Shown: positions 25,030 to 33,339 of the stretch, one piece after another
Position numbering within the stretch: the stretch's first letter is position 1
How the letters are laid out: every line of letters begins with the position of its first letter
Assembly: GCA_944363885.1 (NCBI GenBank)
Contig: CALVVO010000004.1
Location: 1 to 43,101, forward strand
From: an uncultured Bacilli bacterium
Lineage (GTDB): Bacteria; Bacillota_I; Bacilli_A; RF39; UBA660
Reading direction: 5' to 3'
Length of the DNA: 43,101 nucleotides
Made by a program: the position numbers and the translations under genes
The notes under the pieces: model-generated
Seen by the model: the letters and a program-made list of their open reading frames with translations, nothing else
Databases searched by the model: none
What the model was told of the DNA's origin: nothing

Positions 25030-27453
25030 ATGGATCACATTAGGGACAGGTTGGAAGAAAATAATATTGTGAATGAAATTGAAACATCATTTTTAGAATA
25101 TTCTATGAGTGTTATAGTTTCGCGTGCTTTGCCTGATTTAAGGGATGGTCTTAAACCTGTACATAGAAGAATTTTGTATTCTATGTATGAATCAGGTTAT
25201 ACGCCAGATAAACCACATAAAAAATCTGCTAGAATAGTTGGGGATGTTATGGGTAAATATCACCCTCATGGGGATTCTTCTATATATGAAGCAATGGTTA
25301 GAATGGCACAAGATTTTAACTATAGATATATGTTAATAGATGGTCATGGTAATTTTGGTAATATTGAAGGGTATGGTGCCGCAGCAATGCGTTATACTGA
25401 ATCAAGGTTATCTAAAATATCTCTTGAATTACTAAGAGATATTGGTAAAAATACGGTTGATTTTGAACCAAACTTTGATGAATCTGAAAAAGAACCTAAA
25501 ATTTTACCGTCAAGATTTCCAAATATTTTGGTTAATGGTACTATGGGAATTGCTGTGGGTATGGCAACAAATATTCCACCACATAATTTGGGTGAAGTTA
25601 TTGATGGTTGTATAGCATATATTGATAATCCGGATATTGATGTTCTTGGTTTAATGCAATATATTAAAGGTCCGGATTTTTCAACTGGCGCAATTATATT
25701 AGGTAATAGTGGAATTAAACAAGCTTATGAAACTGGAAGGGGTTCAATAACTTTAAGAAGTAAGGCAACTATAGAAGAAAAAAATGGCAAACATTTAATC
25801 GTTATAGATGAAGTCCCTTATGGAGTCAATACTTTGGAATTAAAAAATAAAGTAGCAGAGTTAGTTCATAATAAGACGATTGATGGCATTTCTGATTATC
25901 ATACTGATTTAAAAAATGGAGTCAAAATTACAATAACTTTAAAAAAAGATGCAAATCCTCAGGTTGTTTTAAATAATTTGTATAAACACACAGCATTTCA
26001 ATCTAATTTTGGAATTATTTTCTTGATGTTGGATAATGGAGTTCCAAAAACTTTAGGTTTAAAAGATATAATTTCAAAATATATTGATTACCAAAAAGAA
26101 ATAATAATTCGTAGAACTAGATTTGACTTAGAAAAAAATGAAAAAAGAGTTCATATTTTAGAAGGTTTAAAAATAGCATTAGATAATATTGACGAAGTTA
26201 TAAAAATCATAAAAGAGTCTAAGAGTGATTTGATAGCAAAAGAAAAATTGATGTCACGTTTTGAACTAAGTGAAATACAAGCTGACAGTATTTTAGAAAT
26301 GAAATTACGTCGTTTAACTGGTTTAGAACGTGATAAAATTGAAAATGAACTTGCAGAATTATTGAAAGAAATAGATCGATTGAAAGCAATTTTAGCTAGT
26401 GAAAAGTTAGTTGAAGGTATTATTAAAGACGAATTAACTGAAATAAAGAACAAATATTCGGATTTTAGACGTACTATGATAGATATGAGCGCAATTGAAT
26501 ATATAGAGGATGAATCATTGATACCTGAGGAAAATATTGTTTTAACAATAACTAACAAAAATTATATAAAGAGGGTCAATAGCGATATTTATAAAACTCA
26601 AAACCGCGGTGGAGTTGGTGTTAAAGGTATGGCAACTAATGATGAAGATTTTGTTAAGCAAATTATTAACTTGAATACTCATGATTATGTTCTATTTTTC
26701 TCAAACAAAGGTAAGGTATATAGGTTAAAAGGATATGAAATTCCAGAATTTAGTAGAATATCTAAAGGGTTACCAATTGTAAATTTATTACCAATTGAAA
26801 AGGATGAAGTTATTAACACAATTTTGGTTTTGGAAAGAAATACTACTTATCAACATTTAATTTTTGCTACTAAAAATGGTTTGGTAAAAAAGACAAATAT
26901 AAGTGAATTTGATAACATACGCAAAAATGGAAAATTAGCTATTACTTTGAGAGAAAATGATGAGTTGATAGCTGTTAGAAAATCTAAAAAAGATGATAAG
27001 ATTCTTATGTGTTCATCTAATGGTAGAATGGTAAAATTCAGTGAAAATGAGTTGCGTGCTATGGGAAGAAGTGCTTCAGGTGTAAGAGGTATAAATCTAG
27101 TTAATGATTTATGTGTAGGGTTAGAAGTTGCTACTGATTCAATGCAAGCATTGGTTGTTACAAAAAATGGTTATGGTAAAAAAACAGTTATTAATAATTA
27201 TAGAGAAACAAAAAGAGGAAGCAAAGGCGTAAAAACTTTGAAAATAACCGAAAAAAATGGCAATATTATTGGATTTAAAACCGTAAATGAAAATTGTGAT
27301 TTGATGATTATAACAAAGAACGGAATTATTATAAGAATAGATATTAACAATATTTCATTAATGGGCAGAGTTACTCAAGGAGTTAAGTTAATAAATGTAA
27401 AAAATGATAATTTTGTAACTTCTATTGCATTGGTAGAAAAGGAAGAAAATTAA
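25030..27453 (+). CDS. gyrA: DNA gyrase subunit A
   Basis: DNA-cleaving subunit of gyrase, 807 residues. The catalytic Tyr122 lies in [11 protein letters not shown]. The quinolone-determining region [19 protein letters not shown] keeps Ser83 and Glu87, i.e. no typical resistance change. The C-terminal beta-pinwheel carries the gyrase box-like [10 protein letters not shown]. The last codons and the stop lie inside a 40-bp perfect palindrome containing a parS site. Confidence 0.98.
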   Translation: MDHIRDRLEENNIVNEIETSFLEYSMSVIVSRALPDLRDGLKPVHRRILYSMYESGYTPDKPHKKSARIVGDVMGKYHPHGDSSIYEAMVRMAQDFNYRYMLIDGHGNFGNIEGYGAAAMRYTESRLSKISLELLRDIGKNTVDFEPNFDESEKEPKILPSRFPNILVNGTMGIAVGMATNIPPHNLGEVIDGCIAYIDNPDIDVLGLMQYIKGPDFSTGAIILGNSGIKQAYETGRGSITLRSKATIEEKNGKHLIVIDEVPYGVNTLELKNKVAELVHNKTIDGISDYHTDLKNGVKITITLKKDANPQVVLNNLYKHTAFQSNFGIIFLMLDNGVPKTLGLKDIISKYIDYQKEIIIRRTRFDLEKNEKRVHILEGLKIALDNIDEVIKIIKESKSDLIAKEKLMSRFELSEIQADSILEMKLRRLTGLERDKIENELAELLKEIDRLKAILASEKLVEGIIKDELTEIKNKYSDFRRTMIDMSAIEYIEDESLIPEENIVLTITNKNYIKRVNSDIYKTQNRGGVGVKGMATNDEDFVKQIINLNTHDYVLFFSNKGKVYRLKGYEIPEFSRISKGLPIVNLLPIEKDEVINTILVLERNTTYQHLIFATKNGLVKKTNISEFDNIRKNGKLAITLRENDELIAVRKSKKDDKILMCSSNGRMVKFSENELRAMGRSASGVRGINLVNDLCVGLEVATDSMQALVVTKNGYGKKTVINNYRETKRGSKGVKTLKITEKNGNIIGFKTVNENCDLMIITKNGIIIRIDINNISLMGRVTQGVKLINVKNDNFVTSIALVEKEEN

Positions 27454-27483
27454 AATGTTCCACGTGGAACATTTTAATTTTCT
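27444..27483. terminator. 40-bp perfect palindrome at the gyrA stop: terminator plus parS 1
   Basis: Positions 27444-27463 are exactly the reverse complement of 27464-27483. The centre is parS TGTTCCACGTGGAACA (27456-27471). The palindrome takes in the gyrA stop (27451-27453) and its 3' arm contains T-runs, so it can also act as a transcription terminator. Confidence 0.8.
27456..27471. promoter_or_regulatory. parS site 1
   Basis: TGTTCCACGTGGAACA is the 16-bp parS palindrome with a symmetric C/G change from the Bacillus form TGTTTCACGTGAAACA. It is the binding and loading site of chromosomal ParB (Spo0J). Confidence 0.9.
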
Positions 27484-27518
27484 AAAAAATATATAGTTTT
27501 TCAATATAATAATTTCAA

Positions 27519-27534
27519 TGTTCCACGTGGAACA
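27519..27534. promoter_or_regulatory. parS site 2
   Basis: A second identical TGTTCCACGTGGAACA in a 20-bp perfect palindrome (27517-27536), 63 bp from site 1 centre to centre. Confidence 0.9.
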
Positions 27535-27623
27535 TTAATCTTTTTATGTTTAATTTTAAACAAACTCATTAAAAATAAACATTATTTTACTAAACTATGG
27601 CATAATTTTTGAATATAAAACAA

Positions 27624-27639
27624 TGTTCCACGTGGAACA
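27624..27639. promoter_or_regulatory. parS site 3
   Basis: A third identical TGTTCCACGTGGAACA in a 22-bp perfect palindrome (27621-27642), 105 bp from site 2. It abuts the -35 hexamer of the SRP RNA promoter. Confidence 0.9.
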
Positions 27640-27668
27640 TTGGAATTTTATAAAATTTATATTATAAT
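27640..27668 (+). promoter_or_regulatory. Promoter of the SRP RNA gene
   Basis: TTGGAA (27640-27645), a 17-bp spacer, TATAAT (27663-27668). The predicted start about 7 bp later coincides with the first paired base of the SRP RNA at 27675. Confidence 0.7.
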
Positions 27669-27674
27669 TTAATT

Positions 27675-27750
27675 GTGCAACACATAGCATGGAATTAGGT
27701 CAGGATTGGAAAATAGCAGCCTTAACATTAACTATGTGTGTGCACTTTTT
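27675..27750 (+). ncRNA. ffs: Signal recognition particle RNA (small 4.5S type)
   Basis: The conserved SRP core reads GGTCAGG, ATTGGAAAATA, GCAGCC (27698-27721). It corresponds to the universal GGUCAGGxxxGGAAxxxAGCAGCC tetraloop and Ffh-binding region. The 5' GTGCA and ACACATAG pair with CTATGTGT and TGCAC at the 3' end to give a single long hairpin of about 70 nt. A T-run (27746-27751) follows and ends transcription. It is the short hairpin form with domain IV, not the long Bacillus scRNA. The place between gyrA and tadA-dnaX matches Bacillus scr. Confidence 0.93.
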
Positions 27751-27762
27751 TTAGGAGTAAAA

Positions 27763-28164
27763 ATGAAATATTTTGAAATATTATTAAAATTAACTAAAAA
27801 AGCTTATAAAAAAAACGAAGTTCCAATAGCAGCTTTAATTGTATGTGATAATAAAGTGATTTCGAAGTCCTATAATAAAAGACATAATCATCATGATGTG
27901 CTTGGACATGCTGAAATTTTAGCAATTAAAAAAGCGACAAAAAAATTAAAAACTTGGCATTTGACCGGATGTGATTTATATGTAACTGTAGAACCATGTT
28001 GTATGTGCAAGTCAGTAATTAATGAGGCAAAAATTGATAATGTTTATTATTTTTTAGAAAACAATAAAAACAAAAAATTTAAAACAAAATACAAATATGT
28101 TGATATAAAAGATAACTATATATTTAAGGAAAAAATTCAAAGTTTTTTTAAAAATAAAAGATAA
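27763..28164 (+). CDS. tadA: tRNA-specific adenosine deaminase
   Basis: Converts A34 to inosine in tRNA-Arg(ACG). From this ATG, preceded by AGGAG, it is 133 residues. The zinc site is GHAEILAIKKA (catalytic HAE) and VEPCCMCKSVI (PCxxC). An in-frame TTG at 27706 would put the start inside the SRP RNA and is rejected. Neighbours SRP RNA and dnaX are as in Bacillus. Confidence 0.93.
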   Translation: MKYFEILLKLTKKAYKKNEVPIAALIVCDNKVISKSYNKRHNHHDVLGHAEILAIKKATKKLKTWHLTGCDLYVTVEPCCMCKSVINEAKIDNVYYFLENNKNKKFKTKYKYVDIKDNYIFKEKIQSFFKNKR

Positions 28165-28195
28165 AATATGTTATAATTTTAATGGAGTTGGTATC

Positions 28196-29839
28196 ATGGC
28201 ATATATAGCATTATATCGAAAATATAGGCCACAAAATTTTGATGATGTTGTGGGGCAAAATGTTACAGTTGAAATTTTGAAAAATAGTATCATAAACAAT
28301 AAAATTTCACATGCTTATTTATTTAATGGCCCTCGTGGTACGGGGAAAACAAGCGTCGCAAAAATTTTTGCTAGATCTGTCAATTGTTTAAATAATAAAA
28401 ATGGGGATGCGTGCGGAAAATGTGAATTATGTAAAAAAATTAAAGAAAATGATGTTGATATTATAGAGATAGATGCAGCTAGTAATAATGGTGTTGAAGA
28501 AATTAGAGAAATAAGATCAAAGGTTAAATTACTTCCTACAGTTGCTAAATATAAAATTTATATTATTGATGAGGTCCACATGTTATCAACAGGAGCATTT
28601 AATGCTTTGCTTAAAACCTTAGAAGAACCACCTTCTCATGTTATTTTTATCTTAGCTACTACTGAGATTCACAAAATTCCACTAACAATTTTGTCTAGAT
28701 GTCAGAGATTTGATTTTAATAAAGTTAATAGCGAAGAAATGTTTGCTAAATTGAAACAAATATGTAAATTAGAAAAAAAGAACATTTCAGATGATATTCT
28801 TAAATTAATTGTAAAATTATCTGATGGAGGTTGTCGTGACGCAATTAACTTATTGGATCAGGTTATGTCTTTGTCATCTGATGATGTAACTGAGGATGAA
28901 ATTTATAATATACAAGGTATTCTCTCTGAGGACAAGGTTATAAATTTTTTAGAGATAATTTCGCAAAATGATATCATTAGCGGTATGAGGACTATTGATA
29001 ATTTTGTTAATTCTGGAAAAAATTTAAATAGTGTTGTTGAGCAATTATTAGTTTTGCTCCGCAATGTTGCAATTGCTAAATCTGTTGATAATTTTTTTCA
29101 AAAAGATAGTCAATTAAAATATTTATCAATTGATTTAAGTCTTGATAATATTAAGGCTTTAACTAATATTTTAATTGAATTGGAAAATCAAATGAATAAA
29201 TCTATAAATCAAAGAAATTTATTTGAAATATATTATATATACATGTCTAATATTGTAAATGATTGTAAATCCGCTGTATTTTATGATACTTTAAATCAAA
29301 TAAAATTCAATGAAGGAAAGATGAAGAATGAGTTGAATAATACTACTATTTGTGATGTAAATACAGGAGATAATTTTGATTTATTAAAAAAAATAAGAAT
29401 TAATAATGTTTTAGCAACTGCAAATAAAGAAGAGTTATTAAAAATTAACAATGATTATGAAAGAATTAATGATTTTATTGCAAATAAGGTTTATAATAAT
29501 ATTGCTACTTTATTGTTAAGTGGCAAAGTTGTTGTAGCTTCATCTAATTATTTATTATTTTGTTTTGATGATAAATCTTTAGTTCAAGTTTTTTTATCTA
29601 ATCTAGAAAAAATAGAAAAGTTTTTAGGTGAGATATATGGTACAGAATATAAAATAATGTCTGTAGATTCTAATGAATGGGCTAGCATTAAAAATAAATT
29701 TATAATTAACAAAAAAAATAATGTTGGGTATGAAATTATGCCAGAGTTAGAGAATGTGCAGAATCAAAATAAGAAAAATACAAAATTTGAAAATATAACT
29801 AAAAATATATTTGGAGATGAAGTTGAAAATATAAATTGA
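28196..29839 (+). CDS. dnaX: DNA polymerase III subunits gamma/tau
   Basis: Clamp-loader ATPase. The 547-residue protein has Walker A GPRGTGKT (45-52), zinc cysteines Cys64, Cys73, Cys76 and Cys79, Walker B YIIDEVHML, sensor LATTE and SRCQRFDF. The AAA+ and collar regions are followed by a modest tau-like C-terminal part. It starts the dnaX-ebfC-recR-bofA-holB series. Confidence 0.97.
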   Translation: MAYIALYRKYRPQNFDDVVGQNVTVEILKNSIINNKISHAYLFNGPRGTGKTSVAKIFARSVNCLNNKNGDACGKCELCKKIKENDVDIIEIDAASNNGVEEIREIRSKVKLLPTVAKYKIYIIDEVHMLSTGAFNALLKTLEEPPSHVIFILATTEIHKIPLTILSRCQRFDFNKVNSEEMFAKLKQICKLEKKNISDDILKLIVKLSDGGCRDAINLLDQVMSLSSDDVTEDEIYNIQGILSEDKVINFLEIISQNDIISGMRTIDNFVNSGKNLNSVVEQLLVLLRNVAIAKSVDNFFQKDSQLKYLSIDLSLDNIKALTNILIELENQMNKSINQRNLFEIYYIYMSNIVNDCKSAVFYDTLNQIKFNEGKMKNELNNTTICDVNTGDNFDLLKKIRINNVLATANKEELLKINNDYERINDFIANKVYNNIATLLLSGKVVVASSNYLLFCFDDKSLVQVFLSNLEKIEKFLGEIYGTEYKIMSVDSNEWASIKNKFIINKKNNVGYEIMPELENVQNQNKKNTKFENITKNIFGDEVENIN

Positions 29840-29853
29840 AAGGATTGATAAAA

Positions 29854-30147
29854 ATGAATATGCAGAATTTGATGGCAGAAGCACAAAAAATGCAAAAAGA
29901 ATTGGAAAGGATTAATAAAGATATTGAATCTTCAGTTTTTGAAGGAATTAGTGGAGCTGTAAAAGTTATGATTTCTGGAAAAAATGAAGTTATTAAGATT
30001 GAAATTATTGATTCAGGAATTTTGAATGAAAAAGAAACTTTAGAAGATATGATTATGTTGGCTGTGAACGATGCTTTAAAAAAGTTAAATAAAACTAAAG
30101 AAGAAAAATTGGATAAATATACTGGCGGTATGAGAGGTTTATTTTAG
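29854..30147 (+). CDS. ebfC: YbaB/EbfC-family nucleoid-associated protein
   Basis: A small DNA-binding dimer of unknown exact role, nearly always between dnaX and recR as here. It is 97 residues from the ATG with AAAGGA at correct spacing (an upstream in-frame TTG overlaps the dnaX stop and is unlikely). Typical MNMQNLMAEAQKMQKELERI start, then SGAVKVMISGKNEVIKIEI and a C-terminal GGMRGLF. Confidence 0.94.
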   Translation: MNMQNLMAEAQKMQKELERINKDIESSVFEGISGAVKVMISGKNEVIKIEIIDSGILNEKETLEDMIMLAVNDALKKLNKTKEEKLDKYTGGMRGLF

Positions 30148-30149
30148 AA

Positions 30150-30749
30150 ATGATTTATCCTAAGGATTTTTCTGATTTAATTGAAAGTTTTAAATTGTTT
30201 CCTGGGGTTGGAGAGAAATCAGCTGAACGATTTGTATATTGTGTGGATGAAATGTCAGATGAGGATGTACAAAATTTTTCTGAAAATTTAAAAAAATTTA
30301 AAAAAAACATTAAAAGATGCGAAATATGTGGACATTATTCATCTAATGATATATGTGATATTTGTGCTGATAGAAGTAGGGATTTGTCTACTATTTGTGT
30401 TGTAGAGGATTCTAAAAGTGTTTTTAAATTTGAAACATCTGGAAATTATAGGGGATTATATCATGTACTTGGTGGTTTGATTTCTCCTATAGATGATGTT
30501 AATCCAGATGATCTTAATATTAACAGTTTGATATATAAAAGGTTAAATGGTGATGTCAAGGAAATTATAATTGCATTGACTCCTTCGATTGAAGGAGAGA
30601 CAACATCACTTTATTTACAGAAACTTTTAGAAAATAAAAATGTTAAGGTTTCAAGATTGTCATATGGTCTTCCGATTAATTCAGATATAGAATATTTAGA
30701 TCCTATAACTTTAATTAAAGCAATTGACGATAGAAAATTTATCTCATAA
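30150..30749 (+). CDS. recR: Recombination protein RecR
   Basis: Part of RecFOR, which loads RecA on gapped DNA. The 199-residue protein has an N-terminal HhH (LFPGVGEKSAERF), a Cys4 zinc finger (Cys57, Cys60, Cys69, Cys72), the TOPRIM domain from TICVVEDSKSVFKFE, and SIEGETTSLYL. It starts 2 bp after ebfC; bofA follows, as in Bacillus. Confidence 0.97.
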   Translation: MIYPKDFSDLIESFKLFPGVGEKSAERFVYCVDEMSDEDVQNFSENLKKFKKNIKRCEICGHYSSNDICDICADRSRDLSTICVVEDSKSVFKFETSGNYRGLYHVLGGLISPIDDVNPDDLNINSLIYKRLNGDVKEIIIALTPSIEGETTSLYLQKLLENKNVKVSRLSYGLPINSDIEYLDPITLIKAIDDRKFIS

Positions 30750-30786
30750 TATAAATATCTGGTAATAAAATTAAATGGTGATATAA

Positions 30787-30969
30787 TTGAAAAAGTTAAT
30801 GTTGTTTGTAAAAAAAATTGTTATGGCTTTGTGCATGTTATATTCTTTTAATTTAATTATTGGTTGCGTAGGAATATTAATACCTATCAATTTATGTAGT
30901 ATAATATTTGTAAGTGTTTTAGGTTTGCCGGCAGTATTTAGTTTAATAGTTTTATCAAATTTTTTGTAA
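30787..30969 (+). CDS. bofA: BofA-like pro-sigma-K processing inhibitor
   Basis: A 60-residue membrane protein with two hydrophobic segments. The second half, ILIPINLCSIIFVSVLGLPAVFSLIVL, fits the BofA pattern of IPIN, then a short hydrophobic stretch, LGxPxxxxLxxL. BofA holds the SpoIVFB protease inactive until the forespore signal, delaying sigma-K activation. Position after recR is the classical bofA place (yaaL is missing). The start is taken as TTG at 30787 because GGTGAT lies 4 nt upstream; the protein is shorter than the Bacillus form (about 87). Confidence 0.82.
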   Translation: MKKLMLFVKKIVMALCMLYSFNLIIGCVGILIPINLCSIIFVSVLGLPAVFSLIVLSNFL

Positions 30970-30984
30970 TTAATGGAGAAGTAT

Positions 30985-31800
30985 ATGAATGAGAGATTGA
31001 AAAGTTTTTTTAAAAAGCAGTGTTTAAATGACAAAATTGGACATGCTTATTTAATTGCTAATACTAATATTGAAAGTATTTATGATGGTTTAAATTTTAT
31101 TTTATCCAAATATATATTTAAAACTGAAATTGATTTAAATGATAATCAAGATGTTTTTTTTCTAAAGCCTGAAAATAATATTATAAAAAAAAATAAAATA
31201 TTGGAGTTAAAATCTTTCTTAAAAAGTACTTCTCAAATAAGTGGAAAAAAGGTTTATATAATTGATCATGCTGAAGTTCTAAATGCTTCTAGTGCAAATA
31301 GTTTATTAAAAATATTGGAAGAACCAGAAAAAAATATTTTTGCATTTTTAATTACTACAAATATAGACAGAGTTTTAAAGACTGTTAAGTCTAGATGCCA
31401 AATTATTTTTTTATCTACGGTTGAAAATAAGATTTTAAATTTTGAAAATAATGATACATACAATGAGGCATTGAATATAGTTGAGTTGATAGAAAAACAT
31501 AAAATTAGTTATTTTCCATATGTTTATGGTGCAATTACCAAAAAAGGTGATAAAAATCACGCTAAAAATTTGTTGGAAAATTTAATTGAAATATATAATG
31601 AAATTTTAAAAATAAAAATATTAGATTTAAATATTACTTCTTTGGATTCAAGATTAAAGAATGTTTTTCCATTAATGAGCAAATCTGATATTATAAAAAA
31701 GTTAATAATTATTAATAAATTTTTAATAGATACAGATTATAATTTAAATAATTCATTGTTTTATGATAAATTTTTAATTGAATTAGGAGGTATGAAATAA
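30985..31800 (+). CDS. holB: DNA polymerase III delta' subunit
   Basis: Clamp-loader subunit, AAA+ fold without a functional P-loop. It is 271 residues from the ATG preceded by GGAGAAG (an ATG 12 nt upstream lies on top of that ribosome site). GHAYLIANTN at the start, VYIIDHAEVLNASSANSLLKILEEP and TVKSRCQIIF (arginine-finger SRC) match HolB. No Walker A and no zinc cysteines, as usual for delta'. It abuts ricT with a 1-nt overlap. Confidence 0.93.
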   Translation: MNERLKSFFKKQCLNDKIGHAYLIANTNIESIYDGLNFILSKYIFKTEIDLNDNQDVFFLKPENNIIKKNKILELKSFLKSTSQISGKKVYIIDHAEVLNASSANSLLKILEEPEKNIFAFLITTNIDRVLKTVKSRCQIIFLSTVENKILNFENNDTYNEALNIVELIEKHKISYFPYVYGAITKKGDKNHAKNLLENLIEIYNEILKIKILDLNITSLDSRLKNVFPLMSKSDIIKKLIIINKFLIDTDYNLNNSLFYDKFLIELGGMK

Positions 31801-32606
31801 TGGAATTAATAGGCGCAAATTTTAAAGAAAATGGTAAAATTTATTATTTTGACTCTAATAATTTTAATTTACAAGAAAATGATTATATCATTGTTGAAAC
31901 TGAAAGAGGTTTACAATTTGCAAGGGTAATAAATAAAAAATATGTTGATGAAAGGTTAGTAATAAATAATTTAAGGTGTGTTGTTAAAAAAGCCAGCGAA
32001 TCTGACTATAAAAAGCACGTTAAAAATACTAAAGATTCTTCAATGGCTTTAAGCAAAGCTATAAAATTAGCAGAAAAGTATAAATTAAATATGAAATTCT
32101 TGGATGCTTCATTTACTTTTGATAGAAATCAATTAATGTTTTATTTTTTATCAGATAATCGAGTTGATTTTAGGGATTTAGCAAAAGAGTTGGCTTCAAT
32201 ATATAAAACTAGAATTGAATTAAGACAAATAGGTGTTAGAGATAAGGCAAAAGAGGTTTCTGGTTTAGGACTTTGTGGCAGAGAGTTGTGTTGTTCTAGC
32301 TTTTTATGCGATTTAGATTCTGTTACGATAAATATGGCAAAAAATCAAAATTTATCTTTAAATCCTAGCAAAATAAATGGACTATGTGGTAGACTCCTTT
32401 GTTGTTTAAAATATGAGGATGAAATATACACTAGTAATAGAAAAGATATGCCTAATGTAGGGGATTTAGTTGAAACCCCTAAAGGAGACGGTAAAGTTTT
32501 ATCAGTAGATATTCTTAGCCGTAAATTTATTGTTGAAATTCCTAATGAAGGAAATATGGAAATCTCTTTATTAGATGAGGGGAATAATGGAAATAGTAAC
32601 AAATGA
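31800..32606 (+). CDS. ricT: PSP1-domain protein RicT (YaaT)
   Basis: A 268-residue protein with the PSP1 domain. It has the conserved cysteine set in LGLCGRELCCSSFLC (Cys159, Cys164, Cys165, Cys170) and GLCGRLLCCLKYE (Cys196, Cys201, Cys202). In Bacillus it forms the iron-sulfur RicAFT complex that partners RNase Y and supports sporulation, competence and biofilm. Genes holB, ricT and trmN6 are in the Bacillus order, but yabA, which normally stands between ricT and trmN6, is absent. Confidence 0.95.
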   Translation: MELIGANFKENGKIYYFDSNNFNLQENDYIIVETERGLQFARVINKKYVDERLVINNLRCVVKKASESDYKKHVKNTKDSSMALSKAIKLAEKYKLNMKFLDASFTFDRNQLMFYFLSDNRVDFRDLAKELASIYKTRIELRQIGVRDKAKEVSGLGLCGRELCCSSFLCDLDSVTINMAKNQNLSLNPSKINGLCGRLLCCLKYEDEIYTSNRKDMPNVGDLVETPKGDGKVLSVDILSRKFIVEIPNEGNMEISLLDEGNNGNSNK

Positions 32607-33339
32607 TTTGCTTGATTATAATAATTTAAAAATTATACAATGCAATGAATATTTTAATTTTAGTTTAGATTCTGTTTTGCTAGCAAATTTTGTTAAAGTT
32701 AAACCTACTACAAGGAAACTCATCGATTTGGGCACGGGAAATGCACCTATATTATTAATTTTGTCTACAAAAGTTAAAGAAAATGTTAGTCTTACCGGTG
32801 TTGAATTACAAAAAGAAATATATGATTTGGCAGTTAAATCTCTTGATATAAATAATTTAACGTCAAGGATCAATTTATTAAATATGGATGTTAATAAGTT
32901 ATTGGACTATTATGAGTCTGATACATTTGATATTGTCGTTTCAAATCCTCCTTACTTTAAATATAATGAAAATAGTAGAATAAATGAAAATACTGTAAAA
33001 TCTATAGCCAGGCATGAAATAAATCTAAAAATAGATGACTTGTTAATTATTAGTAGAAAAATATTAAAAAATAAAGGTAGTTTATATTTGGTTCACAGAA
33101 CAGAGAGATTTATTGAAATTATATCGAAATTAAAAAAGTATAACTTGGAACCAAAGAGAATTCAATTTATATATCCAAAAAAAGATAAGCCATCTAACTT
33201 ATTTTTGATAGAGGCTGTAAAAAATGGCAAAAGTTCATTAAAAATAGAATTTTCGTTAATAGTTCATAATAAAGATGGTAATTATTCAAGCAAGATTGTA
33301 AAGATGTTTGGAGGTAATGATGTTACAAAAGAGTTATGA
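32587..33339 (+). CDS. trmN6: tRNA1(Val) (adenine37-N6)-methyltransferase family (TrmN6/YabB)
   Basis: SAM-dependent methyltransferase of 250 residues. It has motif I KLIDLGTGNAPILLIL, the family's YFNFSLDSVLLANF and the catalytic NPPY in DIVVSNPPYFK. The ATG at 32587 is chosen because GAGGGG precedes it; it overlaps ricT by 20 bp. The target tRNA adenine is inferred from the family. Confidence 0.92.
   Translation: MEIVTNDLLDYNNLKIIQCNEYFNFSLDSVLLANFVKVKPTTRKLIDLGTGNAPILLILSTKVKENVSLTGVELQKEIYDLAVKSLDINNLTSRINLLNMDVNKLLDYYESDTFDIVVSNPPYFKYNENSRINENTVKSIARHEINLKIDDLLIISRKILKNKGSLYLVHRTERFIEIISKLKKYNLEPKRIQFIYPKKDKPSNLFLIEAVKNGKSSLKIEFSLIVHNKDGNYSSKIVKMFGGNDVTKEL

Noticed and set aside
25270-25340. 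Quinolone-resistance changes in the gyrA determining region
   Set aside because: Ser83 and Glu87 are the usual sensitive residues of Gram-positive gyrases.
18742-27453. Possible Mycoplasma-type code (TGA as Trp) because of the low GC content
   Set aside because: rnpA, dnaX and mfd end at TGA with normal C-termini, and Trp is encoded by TGG throughout.
27706-27762. N-terminal extension of tadA from a TTG
   Set aside because: It translates through the SRP RNA core; the ATG at 27763 has a proper ribosome site and gives the normal TadA length.
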